Counted from the stretch's first letter, positions 1 to 7,438 are shown. The stretch is 12,636 nt of DNA from Planctomycetota bacterium (GCA_030740295.1 JASLXP010001305.1:1-12636), one strand, 5' to 3'. A program made the numbers and translations. Notes: generated by a model from the letters alone, not told the origin.

Positions 1-2
1 CC

Positions 3-188
3 GGATGCATCGCTGGTATCCACGAAGTGCTCCGCCGGCAGGGATTGCTCAAAGGGACCTGGTGTCTCAATCCCAAGGAAGAGCTTTCCCCTGGACAGAG
101 CGAAGAGATAGATCGTGTTTACGACTCCTACCCGGAGATGAATGATGACGCGTTCGTGGCGCAGAACCTGGACAGGTGGCTGGCATAA
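3..188 (+). CDS. Dihydrodipicolinate synthase (DapA/NanA) family protein, 3' end only
   Basis: Only the last 61 codons are in the window; the gene begins upstream. The frame reads through GIHEVLRRQGLLKGTWCL, then an SPGQSEEIDRVYDSYP stretch, and ends NLDRWLA before a TAA at 186-188. From memory this tail matches C-termini of the dihydrodipicolinate synthase-like aldolase family common in Verrucomicrobia and Planctomycetes, where 'LLKG.WCL', 'LSPGQ.EEIDRVY' and a final 'LDRWL' recur. Those enzymes are class I aldolases or lyases acting on pyruvate-derived keto acids (dihydrodipicolinate, N-acetylneuraminate, keto-deoxy sugar acids). The catalytic lysine and YxxxT motif lie outside the window, so the substrate cannot be judged. 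The stop is 3 nt before the next ATG, which suggests one operon and translational coupling. In a glycan-degradation context a sugar-acid aldolase is more likely than lysine biosynthesis, but that is inference. Confidence 0.65.
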   Translation, partial: GCIAGIHEVLRRQGLLKGTWCLNPKEELSPGQSEEIDRVYDSYPEMNDDAFVAQNLDRWLA

Positions 189-191
189 AAG

Positions 192-2987
192 ATGTCACAA
201 GATCTCGCGACGAAGTCCTCATTGATCATATATCGATCACTCGTCACCTTTCTGTTGGCCGGCACCCTCGACGTTCCCGCGGCTGACGCCCCGCTTCTGC
301 ATTGCTACATCAGCACGGGGGATAATCAGTGGCTTGGACAGTCGCTGCCGATCGATTCTCCTGCATCCATTGCGGCGAGCTTTGATCTGCTGCACCGGCT
401 CGGGGTGAAGCGGGTCTACTGGCGTGGTCTGGAAGCGGCGACGTGGGTGGACAAACATCGTGAGCGGCCCGAGAGCGGGCGGTATTACGAATTCTGGAAA
501 TGGCTGCGCCGGCTTTACCGCGAGGTCAAACCCGATCGACTTGCCGTAGCCGCGGCACACAGACGAGGCATGGAAATCTGGGGTGTTGCCAATCTCGTGG
601 ACTGGGGAGCGGGCGCCGATGCACCGCCTTTCAAACATTATCCGTTTAATTCCGAAAGCCGGCTCCGTACCGAGCATCCTGAGTGGGTGCCGACCGACAG
701 AACCGGCCTGCTGAAACAGGGCGGCCCGATCGAACTCGCCTATCCCGCCGCGCGCCGTGCTCTCGTGGACCTGCACATGAAGTTCATGAAGCAGGACGGC
801 TATGACGGTATGACCTTTCTTACGTACGCCGAGAATCACTCGATGCGGTTCCAGCACGAGTTCGGATACAGCCAGCCGATCGTGGATGAATTCAAGCGGA
901 GGCATGGTATCGATATCCGTTACCAGGAGTGGAAGCGCTTTGCCTCCACATTCGACTGGCAGAAGCTACGCGGTGAATTTGTCACCCAGTTCCTGCGCGA
1001 ATTGAAAGCCGAGCTCGACAAGTCCAACCAGCGACTCGGCTTTTTTCTTCAGCCCTGGGAACCGCACAAGCCGCAGCCCTGGAATGTTCCGGAGCTCATG
1101 CTGACGGGCGGCGCCATGTACTTCGATCTCGAACAATGGATTCGGGATGGGCTGGTGGATGACTTTCTGGTGTACGGAAATTCCAATCGCGTCGTGCAGG
1201 CCCGGGCCGTCCGAAACATGCGCTGGATGTCCCGCAACACGCCGGTGAACGTCGGTTTCCTCACCTCCGGCCCATCAGCGGAATGCTGGCAGACGTTCCA
1301 GAAAGAAGGAACGCCCACTGTCATCGCGTTCGGTGAGGACGCCATGTATCTGGATCGCAGCTTCATCCCGGAACAGCCGATGAGCAGTCTCGAGAGCGAC
1401 GATCCCCTGCTGGTCATGAAAGCGCTCTCCCAGATCATTTACGGCAAATCGAAAGCCGGCTTCAAGGACATCGGACCTCTCACGAAACACCCGCACCTGA
1501 TCGTTCGCCGGTTGGCTTTGCAGTCCCTCGGCAAGTGGTCTCGACGCTCCGCGGCGAGGAAAGGCAACGTGGACTTCGAACAATCGGTGGCACTGATTGA
1601 AGAGTCCCTCTTCGATCCGGAAAACAGCATCCGCTGCATGGCCGGCATAGCCCTGCGAGATGCCCACGGCCCGAACTCGGCCGGGCAGATCCTCAAATCG
1701 ATCAAACTGCACGGAAACCACATGCTCGCCGAAATCATGCGGGTGACCCTCTCGCGCATCCGGCCGTTGCCACGCCGGCAACTCGCGGCTGCGTACACCG
1801 ACAACGACAGCGTGCAGGTCCGCCAGATTGCCATGCGCGCTCTGCGCTTCATGCCCGATGTATCCCTGCTGCCCCTGTGGAAGCGGGCACTGAACGATCC
1901 GGACCGATTCACCCGCGTGGCTGCGGCCCGTGGGATTGGCGCCCTGCGCAATAATGCAGAAGCCACGGAGCTGTTGCTCGAGACAGTGGCGCACTCAGAT
2001 CCCGTCATGGCCAACCAGGCATGCGTTTCCCTCGGTGAAACCGTCAAACGAAATGCACCGGCCTCCCGGCCGTTGCGGGGAAAAATATTGTCCACACTCC
2101 GCAAGCGATACGAAGGCTTCGGCGACAACTACACCGGGGCCGACGCGGACTGGGGCTACCGTCCGGTCGGCAATGCACTGCTGGCATTTGGAAGAGAAGG
2201 TGAAGCCATTTTGCAGGCCTTCATCGACCAGCAGCGAGATCGCCGGCTCGCCATCAGCGCCTGGAAGAGCCTCTACATTCGACAGAAGCCGGGCCGTTTT
2301 TCATGGGTCACGAAAAAGGAAAATGACGAAGCCATGCGCCGGCGCCCGCTATTCCTGAAGCGACCTCTCGTACCCCGTATCAGGCAGAATTTCGACGACG
2401 CAGAACAGTGGCAACCAGATAGACGCGGCATGGTAGGCGACGTGAATCAGGTCACTGCCCGCTGGGGCGGCCTTTTGGACAAAGGCCCGTACATCACCCG
2501 CGAAGATGCATTCAACGGCGGCCAGTCCCTGCTCATCCGACGCGGCGGCGCATCCTTCTCCGGCCAGGCCATTCCGCCCGTCGCCGACAAAGCGGATTAT
2601 CAGCTCACGTTCCAGGTTTTCCGGTGTAACGCAAAGGCGTCTCTGATTGCAAGGCTCCTGGGATACAAGGGCTCATTCCAACCCGAGCTGGCGTTGAACA
2701 TCACCGAGAACGGGACGATTCGCCTGCACGACATGCGTGCCAAAAAATGGATCGTCACCAATCAGAAAATAAAGGAGCGAAACTGGACACACATCAAGCT
2801 CCTGGCCAATCGCCGCGCTCAAACTTACAGCGTCACCATCAAACCTGCCGGTCAGGACGAACGTTCTGCTTCAGCACCAGTTTTCCTCGCTCCACAGACC
2901 AACCTGAGATCCATCGTGATTTACCCACAGCCGCCCACTGGCAGCACTGTTCTGATCGACGAGATCGAGCTGACCGAGTTTCGTTGA
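192..2987 (+). CDS. Secreted TIM-barrel glycosidase-like protein with HEAT repeats and C-terminal beta-sandwich
   Basis: A 931-aa protein. Residues 1-33 look like a Sec signal peptide: Lys8 and Arg15, a short hydrophobic core SLVTFLLAGTL, then a PAADA-type cleavage region. Residues ~35-400 resemble the GHL/GH10-like TIM barrels seen in PVC bacteria: a CYISTGDNQW strand, GVKRVYWRG, a RRGMEIWG strand, and YDGMTFLTYAENHS (Glu214 is a candidate acid), then LGFFLQPWEPH. Residues ~430-690 contain several HEAT-like helical repeats with spaced R..A...L patterns (for example around 437-448, 543-552 and 575-584). Residues ~730-931 form a LamG/jelly-roll-like beta-sandwich ending in VLIDEIELTEF. The start lies 3 nt after the upstream stop, with only a weak AGGTGG upstream, so translation may be coupled. 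A glycoside hydrolase role is inferred from fold; no substrate can be assigned. An alternative is a non-catalytic carbohydrate-associated protein. An intergenic repeat begins 14 nt after the stop. Confidence 0.72.
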   Translation: MSQDLATKSSLIIYRSLVTFLLAGTLDVPAADAPLLHCYISTGDNQWLGQSLPIDSPASIAASFDLLHRLGVKRVYWRGLEAATWVDKHRERPESGRYYEFWKWLRRLYREVKPDRLAVAAAHRRGMEIWGVANLVDWGAGADAPPFKHYPFNSESRLRTEHPEWVPTDRTGLLKQGGPIELAYPAARRALVDLHMKFMKQDGYDGMTFLTYAENHSMRFQHEFGYSQPIVDEFKRRHGIDIRYQEWKRFASTFDWQKLRGEFVTQFLRELKAELDKSNQRLGFFLQPWEPHKPQPWNVPELMLTGGAMYFDLEQWIRDGLVDDFLVYGNSNRVVQARAVRNMRWMSRNTPVNVGFLTSGPSAECWQTFQKEGTPTVIAFGEDAMYLDRSFIPEQPMSSLESDDPLLVMKALSQIIYGKSKAGFKDIGPLTKHPHLIVRRLALQSLGKWSRRSAARKGNVDFEQSVALIEESLFDPENSIRCMAGIALRDAHGPNSAGQILKSIKLHGNHMLAEIMRVTLSRIRPLPRRQLAAAYTDNDSVQVRQIAMRALRFMPDVSLLPLWKRALNDPDRFTRVAAARGIGALRNNAEATELLLETVAHSDPVMANQACVSLGETVKRNAPASRPLRGKILSTLRKRYEGFGDNYTGADADWGYRPVGNALLAFGREGEAILQAFIDQQRDRRLAISAWKSLYIRQKPGRFSWVTKKENDEAMRRRPLFLKRPLVPRIRQNFDDAEQWQPDRRGMVGDVNQVTARWGGLLDKGPYITREDAFNGGQSLLIRRGGASFSGQAIPPVADKADYQLTFQVFRCNAKASLIARLLGYKGSFQPELALNITENGTIRLHDMRAKKWIVTNQKIKERNWTHIKLLANRRAQTYSVTIKPAGQDERSASAPVFLAPQTNLRSIVIYPQPPTGSTVLIDEIELTEFR

Positions 2988-3100
2988 AGCTCAAACTGGA
3001 TTGGAGTAACGGCTTTAGCGGGGCTTTTCCCAGTACGGAAGGCCATTGCTGAGAGATGGAATAAGTCGAAAAGAGGGCATAGAAACAACGTCTACCGAGG

Positions 3101-3166
3101 TTGGAATAACGGCTTTAGCCGGGCTCTTTCGCAATACGGCAGGCCCGGCTGAAGCCATTACTCCAA
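3101..3166. repeat. Imperfect inverted repeat (unit 2 hairpin)
   Basis: The left arm at 3101-3123 begins TTGGAATAACGGCTTTAGCC. The right arm at 3144-3166 ends GCCATTACTCCAA. The arms pair over 23 positions with three mismatches, leaving a ~20-nt loop. Because three differences are scattered through the stem, this copy appears older than the one at 3301. Confidence 0.85.
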
Positions 3167-3300
3167 CCCCTGCTGCATCCGGGATTACCGCGATAGCAAG
3201 CGGCTAATACTGGGACAGACTGACGGCGCCGATCTTCGATCGTATTACTGAGAGATGGAGCAAGTCGAGAAGAGGGTGTTGGAGTAACGTCTGCCGGAGT

Positions 3301-3368
3301 TGGAGTAACGGCTTTAGCCGGGCTCTTTCGCCGTATGATCAGACCCGCCTGAAAAAGCCGTTACTCCA
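3301..3368. repeat. Perfect 15-bp inverted repeat (unit 3 hairpin)
   Basis: TGGAGTAACGGCTTT at 3301-3315 is the exact reverse complement of AAAGCCGTTACTCCA at 3354-3368, with a 38-nt interval. Compared with unit 2 the right arm matches the left arm better here, including the C:G at the position that differs in unit 2, which suggests recent homogenisation or selection for pairing. Confidence 0.9.
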
Positions 3369-3537
3369 CCCCCCGCTCCATCCGGGACTACAGCGAAGGC
3401 AAAAGGGCATACTGTCGCGGACTGACGGCGCCGATCTTCGATCGCATTGCTGAGATGGAGTAAGTCAGAAAGAGGGTGTTGAAACAACGTCTGCCGGAGT
3501 TGGAGTAACGGCTTTAGCCGGGCTCTTTCGCAGTACG

Positions 3538-3563
3538 GCAGCCCCGCCATCAAAAAGGGCTGC
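3538..3563. repeat. Compact 7-bp hairpin in the last, decayed repeat unit
   Basis: GCAGCCC (3538-3544) pairs perfectly with GGGCTGC (3557-3563) across a 12-nt loop. The second arm sits where the other units have AAAGCCGTTACTCCA, so the right arm has changed but a stem has been kept in a different register. No T-run follows, so an intrinsic terminator is not supported. Confidence 0.6.
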
Positions 3564-3670
3564 TCCACCGTGATCACTACCGTCTGGCCGGGTCTTAGCT
3601 GAACGGTAACTTTTCAGATCCCTCTTGAAGGCATTGCCTCAGACTTTTCCACCGCCGCCATCAAATACGA

Positions 3671-5386
3671 ATGAAGCACACGCTCATGAAACGAATCATG
3701 ACTCTCTTCGCGACAATGTACGCCTGCACATCTGCGTCAGCAGATGTTCGAATGACCAGGCTGTTCAGCGACCACATGGTCCTGCAGCAGCAGACGAAGA
3801 ACGCGGTCTGGGGCTGGGCGGATGCAAGCGAGAAAGTCACCGTGAAAGCCAGTTGGGGTGCGACTGCCTCGGCCACGGCGGCGGCGGACGGCAAATGGAG
3901 ACTATTTCTGGAAACGCCTGGCCATGGGACCGGTCACTCGCTGACGATCAGCGGCAAGAACACGATCGCCATCAAGAACGTCTCCATCGGCGAGGTATGG
4001 CTCTGTGCGGGCCAGTCCAATATGGGCTGGCAGCTCGGCAGTACCTTTGGCGGCGAAGAGGAAGCCGCTTCTGCTGACGCCCCAAACTTTCGCATCTTCA
4101 AATCCGCTCGCGAACATTGGCATGTACCTCTTGAGGAGAATCGCGACCGCCTGTGCCGATGGAAGCCCTGCAATCCAGAGTCGGCGGCTGAAACGTCCGC
4201 GGTCTCGTACTATTTCGGAAAGAAGCTGCACAAGGAACTGGGCATCCCCGTCGGCATCATTCAGCGGGCTTATGCGGGCACCCCGATCGAAGGCTGGATG
4301 CCGTGGTCCATTCAGCAGAATGACTCGCGTGCTCTGGATCACAAAAGACAGTTAGACGAGACGGCTGAGCGACGTATCCGCAATCAGGGAGAGACGATAG
4401 GGAAGGCGTTAGTGAACTTTGAGAAAGAGCTGGCCGTTTACAATGCAAAGATCGACGCCGGTGAAACCATGAAGAACAAGTTCAAGCCGCTGTCCCCGCC
4501 CATCATCACCAAACCGGCCAACCTCGGTCACCAGTATCCAGCGCACATGTTCAACGCCATGATTTATCCGATCCGTCCTTACGGCATCCGCGGCATGATC
4601 TGGTATCAAGGCGAACGCAACTCGAAGAATGTCCCGCAGGCCTTTCACTATCGCAAGCAACTGGTGATGCTGATCAACTATTACCGCTCCTCGTGGCACG
4701 AGCTCTCCGGCGGAAATGTTGACGACAACTTTCCGTTCCAGTTCACCCAATTGCCCAGTTGGAATCCGCCGCAGGAAAAACCGGTCGAAGGGCTGGAAGC
4801 ATCATGGGCAGTGAATCGCGAAGCCATGCGCCTCGTCAGCCATGAACTGCCGAAAACAGCCATGGCCGTCTCCATCGACACGGGCGATGCCATCGCTTTG
4901 CATCCCAAAAACAAGAAGCCCATCGGCCTGCGCCACGCCTATCTTGCCCTGAAGCAGACTTACGGCAAAAATATCGTCGGCAGCGGCCCGCGCTTCAAGA
5001 AACAGACGGTGGATGGAGGCAGAATCATTCTCCAATTCCAATCCATTGGCTCCGGCCTCATGCCGGCGAGGCCCGGCAAACTCGACGCTTTCGCCATCGC
5101 CGGGAAGAACAGACAATGGCATTGGGCCGAGGCCATGATCGATGGGCACAGAGTCGTCGTCTCATCAGACAAAGTCATAGAGCCCCTCGCGGTCCGCTAT
5201 GCCTGGGCAATGAATCCGTCCCGGCGAAACCTGCTCTACAACAGAGAGGGTCTCCCCGCGTCTCCCTTTCGCACGGACGATTGGCCGCTCTATGATCCCG
5301 CCGCCGAACTCGTGACCGTCAAAAAGCCAATGAAGCCGAAGGGTTACCAGCCTACCGATTGGAACCGTCCGCAGGTCACTCAGTAA
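3671..5386 (+). CDS. Secreted sialate O-acetylesterase-family (SASA, SGNH-type) carbohydrate esterase
   Basis: A 571-aa protein. Residues 1-24 form a signal peptide (MKHTLMKRIM, hydrophobic TLFATMYACT, then SASA before the cleavage site). An alternative start at Met6 (3686) gives an equally good signal, and neither has a clear Shine-Dalgarno site. Residues ~25-105 are the N-terminal beta domain typical of the family (LFSDHMVLQQ, VWGWAD, GKWRLFLETP). The esterase domain follows: GEVWLCAGQSNM with GQSN at 114-117 (nucleophile Ser116), GTPIEGW at 203-209 in the oxyanion/substrate region, GMIWYQGE at 308-315, and DTGDAIALHPKNK with Asp403/Asp406 and catalytic His411. The SGNH core is therefore complete. 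Members remove O-acetyl groups from sialic acids or from other acetylated sugars such as xylan; the substrate here cannot be told from sequence. It lies 101 bp upstream of the sulfatase on the same strand, consistent with de-esterification of one decorated glycan, probably in the periplasm. Confidence 0.93.
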   Translation: MKHTLMKRIMTLFATMYACTSASADVRMTRLFSDHMVLQQQTKNAVWGWADASEKVTVKASWGATASATAAADGKWRLFLETPGHGTGHSLTISGKNTIAIKNVSIGEVWLCAGQSNMGWQLGSTFGGEEEAASADAPNFRIFKSAREHWHVPLEENRDRLCRWKPCNPESAAETSAVSYYFGKKLHKELGIPVGIIQRAYAGTPIEGWMPWSIQQNDSRALDHKRQLDETAERRIRNQGETIGKALVNFEKELAVYNAKIDAGETMKNKFKPLSPPIITKPANLGHQYPAHMFNAMIYPIRPYGIRGMIWYQGERNSKNVPQAFHYRKQLVMLINYYRSSWHELSGGNVDDNFPFQFTQLPSWNPPQEKPVEGLEASWAVNREAMRLVSHELPKTAMAVSIDTGDAIALHPKNKKPIGLRHAYLALKQTYGKNIVGSGPRFKKQTVDGGRIILQFQSIGSGLMPARPGKLDAFAIAGKNRQWHWAEAMIDGHRVVVSSDKVIEPLAVRYAWAMNPSRRNLLYNREGLPASPFRTDDWPLYDPAAELVTVKKPMKPKGYQPTDWNRPQVTQ

Positions 5387-5487
5387 TGAGATCTTGGATA
5401 CATCAGTGGTTACTGACGTTATTGGACCTTATTCTCTCTCTGGGCCTCTGTGTTTCAGATTCTCGGCAAACCTGACGAAAGAATCAG

Positions 5488-6810
5488 ATGACAGGACGCC
5501 CCAACATCCTCTACATCATTGCGCATGACTTGGGTACTCATCTCGGTTGTTACGGCGAGCCGGTACTTCATACACCCGCGCTTGACGGGCTGGCGACGCA
5601 AGGCATTCGGCTGGTCAATCACTTTGGGACGGCAGCGTTCTGCAGTCCTGCCCGGGGAGGATTGGTCACCGGGATGTATCCGCACTCGAATGGCCTGATG
5701 GGGCTGGTGAATCTTGGATGGGATCTGCCTCCTGGTGCGAGCACAATCGCTCAAAGTCTGGGGAGCGTTGGGTACGAGACGTTTCTCTTCGGCATGCAGC
5801 ATGAAACGAAGCATCCTGGCCGCCTGGGATTCCACCATATCAGCGAACGAATCGGAAGTACTTCCTGCGTTCACGTCGCCCCGCAGGTCGATGACTTTCT
5901 ACGGTCACGGACTGGAACCGAGCAGCAGCCCTTTTATGCTCGTGTTGGATTCAGCGAAGTGCACCGGCGGTATGACCAGTACTCTGGGGACCGAGCCGGC
6001 GACGTCCGAATTCCTCCGTTCATGAAAGACACCCCTGGAGCGCGAGAGGACCTTTCGATGTTTCACGGCGCGATCGAACAACTGGATTCTTCAGTGGGGC
6101 AGATACTCGATGCCCTTGAGGAGAGCGGCCAGCGTGACAATACATTCGTCGTCTTCACAACCGACCACGGTATCGCATTTCCGCGGGCGAAGGGGACCAA
6201 CTACGACCCCGGCATTCGAACCGCCATGTTGATGCGCTGGCCTGATGGTTTTGTCGGCGGTCAGGAATTCCATGAGATGGTCAGCGCAATTGACATGTTT
6301 CCGACCCTCCATGAGGCATCGGGAGTGGACATCCCCGCCCACGTTCAGGGCCGCTCGTACCTGCCGCTCCTCCGCGGGGAAGGTTTCGAGGCAAGGACGG
6401 AGATTTTCGCTGAAAAGAACACTTCGCCCGACGATGTGAAACGTTGCGTCAGGACTTCTCGATACAAGTTTATTCGCAACTACCACGAGGGCCCCAAACT
6501 TCCCCTGCCCACCGATATCGAGACCAGCCTGACTCGACGCGACATGGGCGATGAGCATCTCGATCCACGGCCGCCAGTTGAGCTTTATGACCTTGAAGCC
6601 GATCCCAATGAATTCAATAATCTCGCAGGCAACGAAGAGATGGCCGGCATCGAGAATGAAATGAGTCATCGGCTTGAACAAATCATGGGCGAGACAAACG
6701 ATCCAATCCTGGAAGGCCCGGTCCCGCGCCCGAAGGAAGAGGCAGAGCTTCTGAGAAAGGCATTTCAGAAGGCCAGGGAAGTGGAGAGGAAGAGCCGGGA
6801 ATCACAGTAA
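5488..6810 (+). CDS. Sulfatase (formylglycine-dependent type I), no signal peptide
   Basis: A 440-aa alkaline-phosphatase-superfamily sulfatase that hydrolyses sulfate esters or sulfamates of glycans. The maturation motif CSPAR is at 52-56 (Cys52 is the predicted formylglycine residue), followed by GGLVTGMYPH. Other family blocks are RPNILYIIAHDLG (4-16), LFGMQHE (100-106), VFTTDHG (222-228, metal-binding Asp226 and His227), AKGTNYDPGIR (234-244) and the C-terminal RTSRYKFIRNY and ELYDLEADPNEFNNL. Two sites differ from the commonest pattern: HD replaces the usual DD at 13-14, and GMQH replaces the usual GKWH. I recall such variants in heparan N-sulfatase-like groups, so the enzyme is not necessarily inactive. 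An in-frame TGA lies 15 nt upstream of the ATG and the protein begins directly with the first beta-strand, so export is not supported and a cytoplasmic role is inferred. Only a weak GAAAG precedes the start. Confidence 0.93.
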   Translation: MTGRPNILYIIAHDLGTHLGCYGEPVLHTPALDGLATQGIRLVNHFGTAAFCSPARGGLVTGMYPHSNGLMGLVNLGWDLPPGASTIAQSLGSVGYETFLFGMQHETKHPGRLGFHHISERIGSTSCVHVAPQVDDFLRSRTGTEQQPFYARVGFSEVHRRYDQYSGDRAGDVRIPPFMKDTPGAREDLSMFHGAIEQLDSSVGQILDALEESGQRDNTFVVFTTDHGIAFPRAKGTNYDPGIRTAMLMRWPDGFVGGQEFHEMVSAIDMFPTLHEASGVDIPAHVQGRSYLPLLRGEGFEARTEIFAEKNTSPDDVKRCVRTSRYKFIRNYHEGPKLPLPTDIETSLTRRDMGDEHLDPRPPVELYDLEADPNEFNNLAGNEEMAGIENEMSHRLEQIMGETNDPILEGPVPRPKEEAELLRKAFQKAREVERKSRESQ

Positions 6811-6854
6811 TGGATGCCTTTAAGCCCGGTCTGGAAAGAGATGGGAGCGCCTGA

Positions 6855-6879
6855 CCAAGGCACCTCGCCCGCGCCTTGG
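6855..6879. terminator. Hairpin downstream of the sulfatase gene, possible terminator
   Basis: CCAAGGC (6855-6861) and GCCTTGG (6873-6879) form a perfect 7-bp stem with an 11-nt loop, 44 nt after the sulfatase stop codon. It sits where transcription of the plus-strand group would be expected to end. It is not followed by a T-run, so it does not meet the full pattern of an intrinsic terminator. Confidence 0.35.
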
Positions 6880-6883
6880 GAAC

Positions 6884-7213
6884 GTGAACAATGGCTCAGA
6901 CGATAATGACATCCCACATCAAGCATCGAGACGAGGTTCCGACTTCGCGCCGTTCGATTGCGGCGGCATTAGATCGACTACGGAAGGAATGTTGTCCGCA
7001 CATTCTGAGAATGACAAATGCATAGTCCTGAGTGAATACGAAGGTGACTTGGACAAAGACATGCTTCCACCACTTCGTGAATCGATTGAAACTGTCGAAA
7101 AGGATTTTGATTGGATTGTAGTACAAAACGGCTCTGTAACTCTGACCCAGAAAGGGGTGCAAGAACTTGAGAGTTTTATAGAGCTTACAATTCCTCGTCT
7201 CATTCAGTGCTAA
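6884..7213 (+). CDS. Small hypothetical protein in an AT-richer patch (doubtful)
   Basis: A 109-aa frame with a GTG start at 6884. An ATG at 6989 would give a 74-aa version starting MLSAHSEN, preceded by GGAAGGA that ends directly at the ATG, too close to be a good ribosome binding site. The C-terminal two thirds look protein-like: acidic and amphipathic, with SEYEGDLDKDMLPPLRESIE, FDWIVVQNGSVTLTQKG and VQELESFIELTIPRLI. The strand-strand-helix run with SVTLTQKGVQEL faintly recalls a winged-helix 'LT.kG...L' pattern, but I do not recognise the family. The DNA is visibly richer in A and T than both flanks, which suggests different origin or a remnant of an acquired gene. The opposite strand also has an overlapping open frame, so coding is not certain. 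Confidence 0.35.
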   Translation: MNNGSDDNDIPHQASRRGSDFAPFDCGGIRSTTEGMLSAHSENDKCIVLSEYEGDLDKDMLPPLRESIETVEKDFDWIVVQNGSVTLTQKGVQELESFIELTIPRLIQC

Positions 7214-7438
7214 CAGATCGATCAAGAGGACTTGCACGATAGCACTGCTGAGGGTCCGTAGTCTCTGATCTTCGACGTTGGCCTACAGCCATGCACGCCA
7301 GGCGGCTGGTCATCGCTTACGGGAATCACTTCTCGCCGCTCTTGCTTCGTTCCAAAGAAATGAGCCCCAGCGATGCACAGAGTCTCTCTGGTCGCTCCTG
7401 CGAGGGTCAGCCCGCGAGGAGTTCGCTTTCCTGATTTC

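Larger units (their letters stand above)
3001..3569. repeat. Four-copy direct repeat array, ~200-bp period, each unit headed by a hairpin arm
   Basis: The core TTGGAGTAACGGCTTTAGCC, followed by GGGCTCTTTCGC, recurs at 3001, 3101 (one change, GGAATAAC), 3300 and 3500, giving spacings of 100, 199 and 200 bp. The intervening DNA is also conserved between units: TGACGGCGCCGATCTTCGAT occurs at 3221 and 3423, GAGATGGA(G/A)(T/C)AAGTC precedes each later copy, and AACGTCTGCCGGAG or a close variant directly abuts the cores at 3300 and 3500. Unit 1 (3001-3100) lacks about 100 internal bases compared with the full units, including the right hairpin arm. The last unit keeps a decayed right arm. Within the unit, TTGGAGTAACGTCTGCCGGA (from 3279) is itself a partial copy of the core. 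This is tandem amplification of a REP/BIME-like palindromic unit; relation to a named repeat family is not established. Confidence 0.9.
2988..3670. other. 683-bp non-coding interval filled by a repeat array
   Basis: No credible gene lies here; the small ORFs that cross it are made of repeat sequence. About 570 bp (3001-3569) is a family of repeated, partly palindromic units described separately. The remaining ~100 bp before the acetylesterase ATG shows no clear Shine-Dalgarno site and no promoter I would defend. The hairpins could terminate or stabilise the transcript of the upstream gene, but none is followed by a T-run, so this is inference only. Confidence 0.75.
6811..7438. other. Convergent intergenic region between the sulfatase and the ceramidase-like gene
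   Basis: No firm gene is found in these 628 bp. They hold one clean hairpin 44 nt after the sulfatase stop and a doubtful, AT-richer ORF (6884-7213). The last ~225 bp (7214-7438) return to higher GC and show no gene I trust. A weak imperfect stem (CTCCT at 7395 with AGGAG ending at 7421) lies just downstream of the minus-strand gene, but its middle is unpaired and it has no T-run. Confidence 0.6.

Noticed and set aside
237..905. 222-aa minus-strand open frame
   Set aside because: It is antisense to the signal peptide and barrel of the glycosidase-like gene and has no protein-family signal.
1930..2358. Possible frameshift or second gene inside the HEAT region of the glycosidase-like gene
   Set aside because: The main frame is uninterrupted and HEAT-like throughout; the alternative frame is low-complexity in character.
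3001..3569. Repeat array as a CRISPR
   Set aside because: The period is 100-200 bp, the DNA between cores is conserved rather than unique, and no cas gene is present. It is a tandem hairpin repeat.
3314..3577. 87-aa minus-strand frame and other small frames across the repeat array
   Set aside because: They are composed of the repeat units themselves and have no support as genes.
5387..5487. Promoter between the acetylesterase and sulfatase genes (TTGGAT near 5395 or TTACTG near 5409)
   Set aside because: No partner -10 box at proper spacing is convincing, and sigma-factor preferences in the likely host are uncertain.
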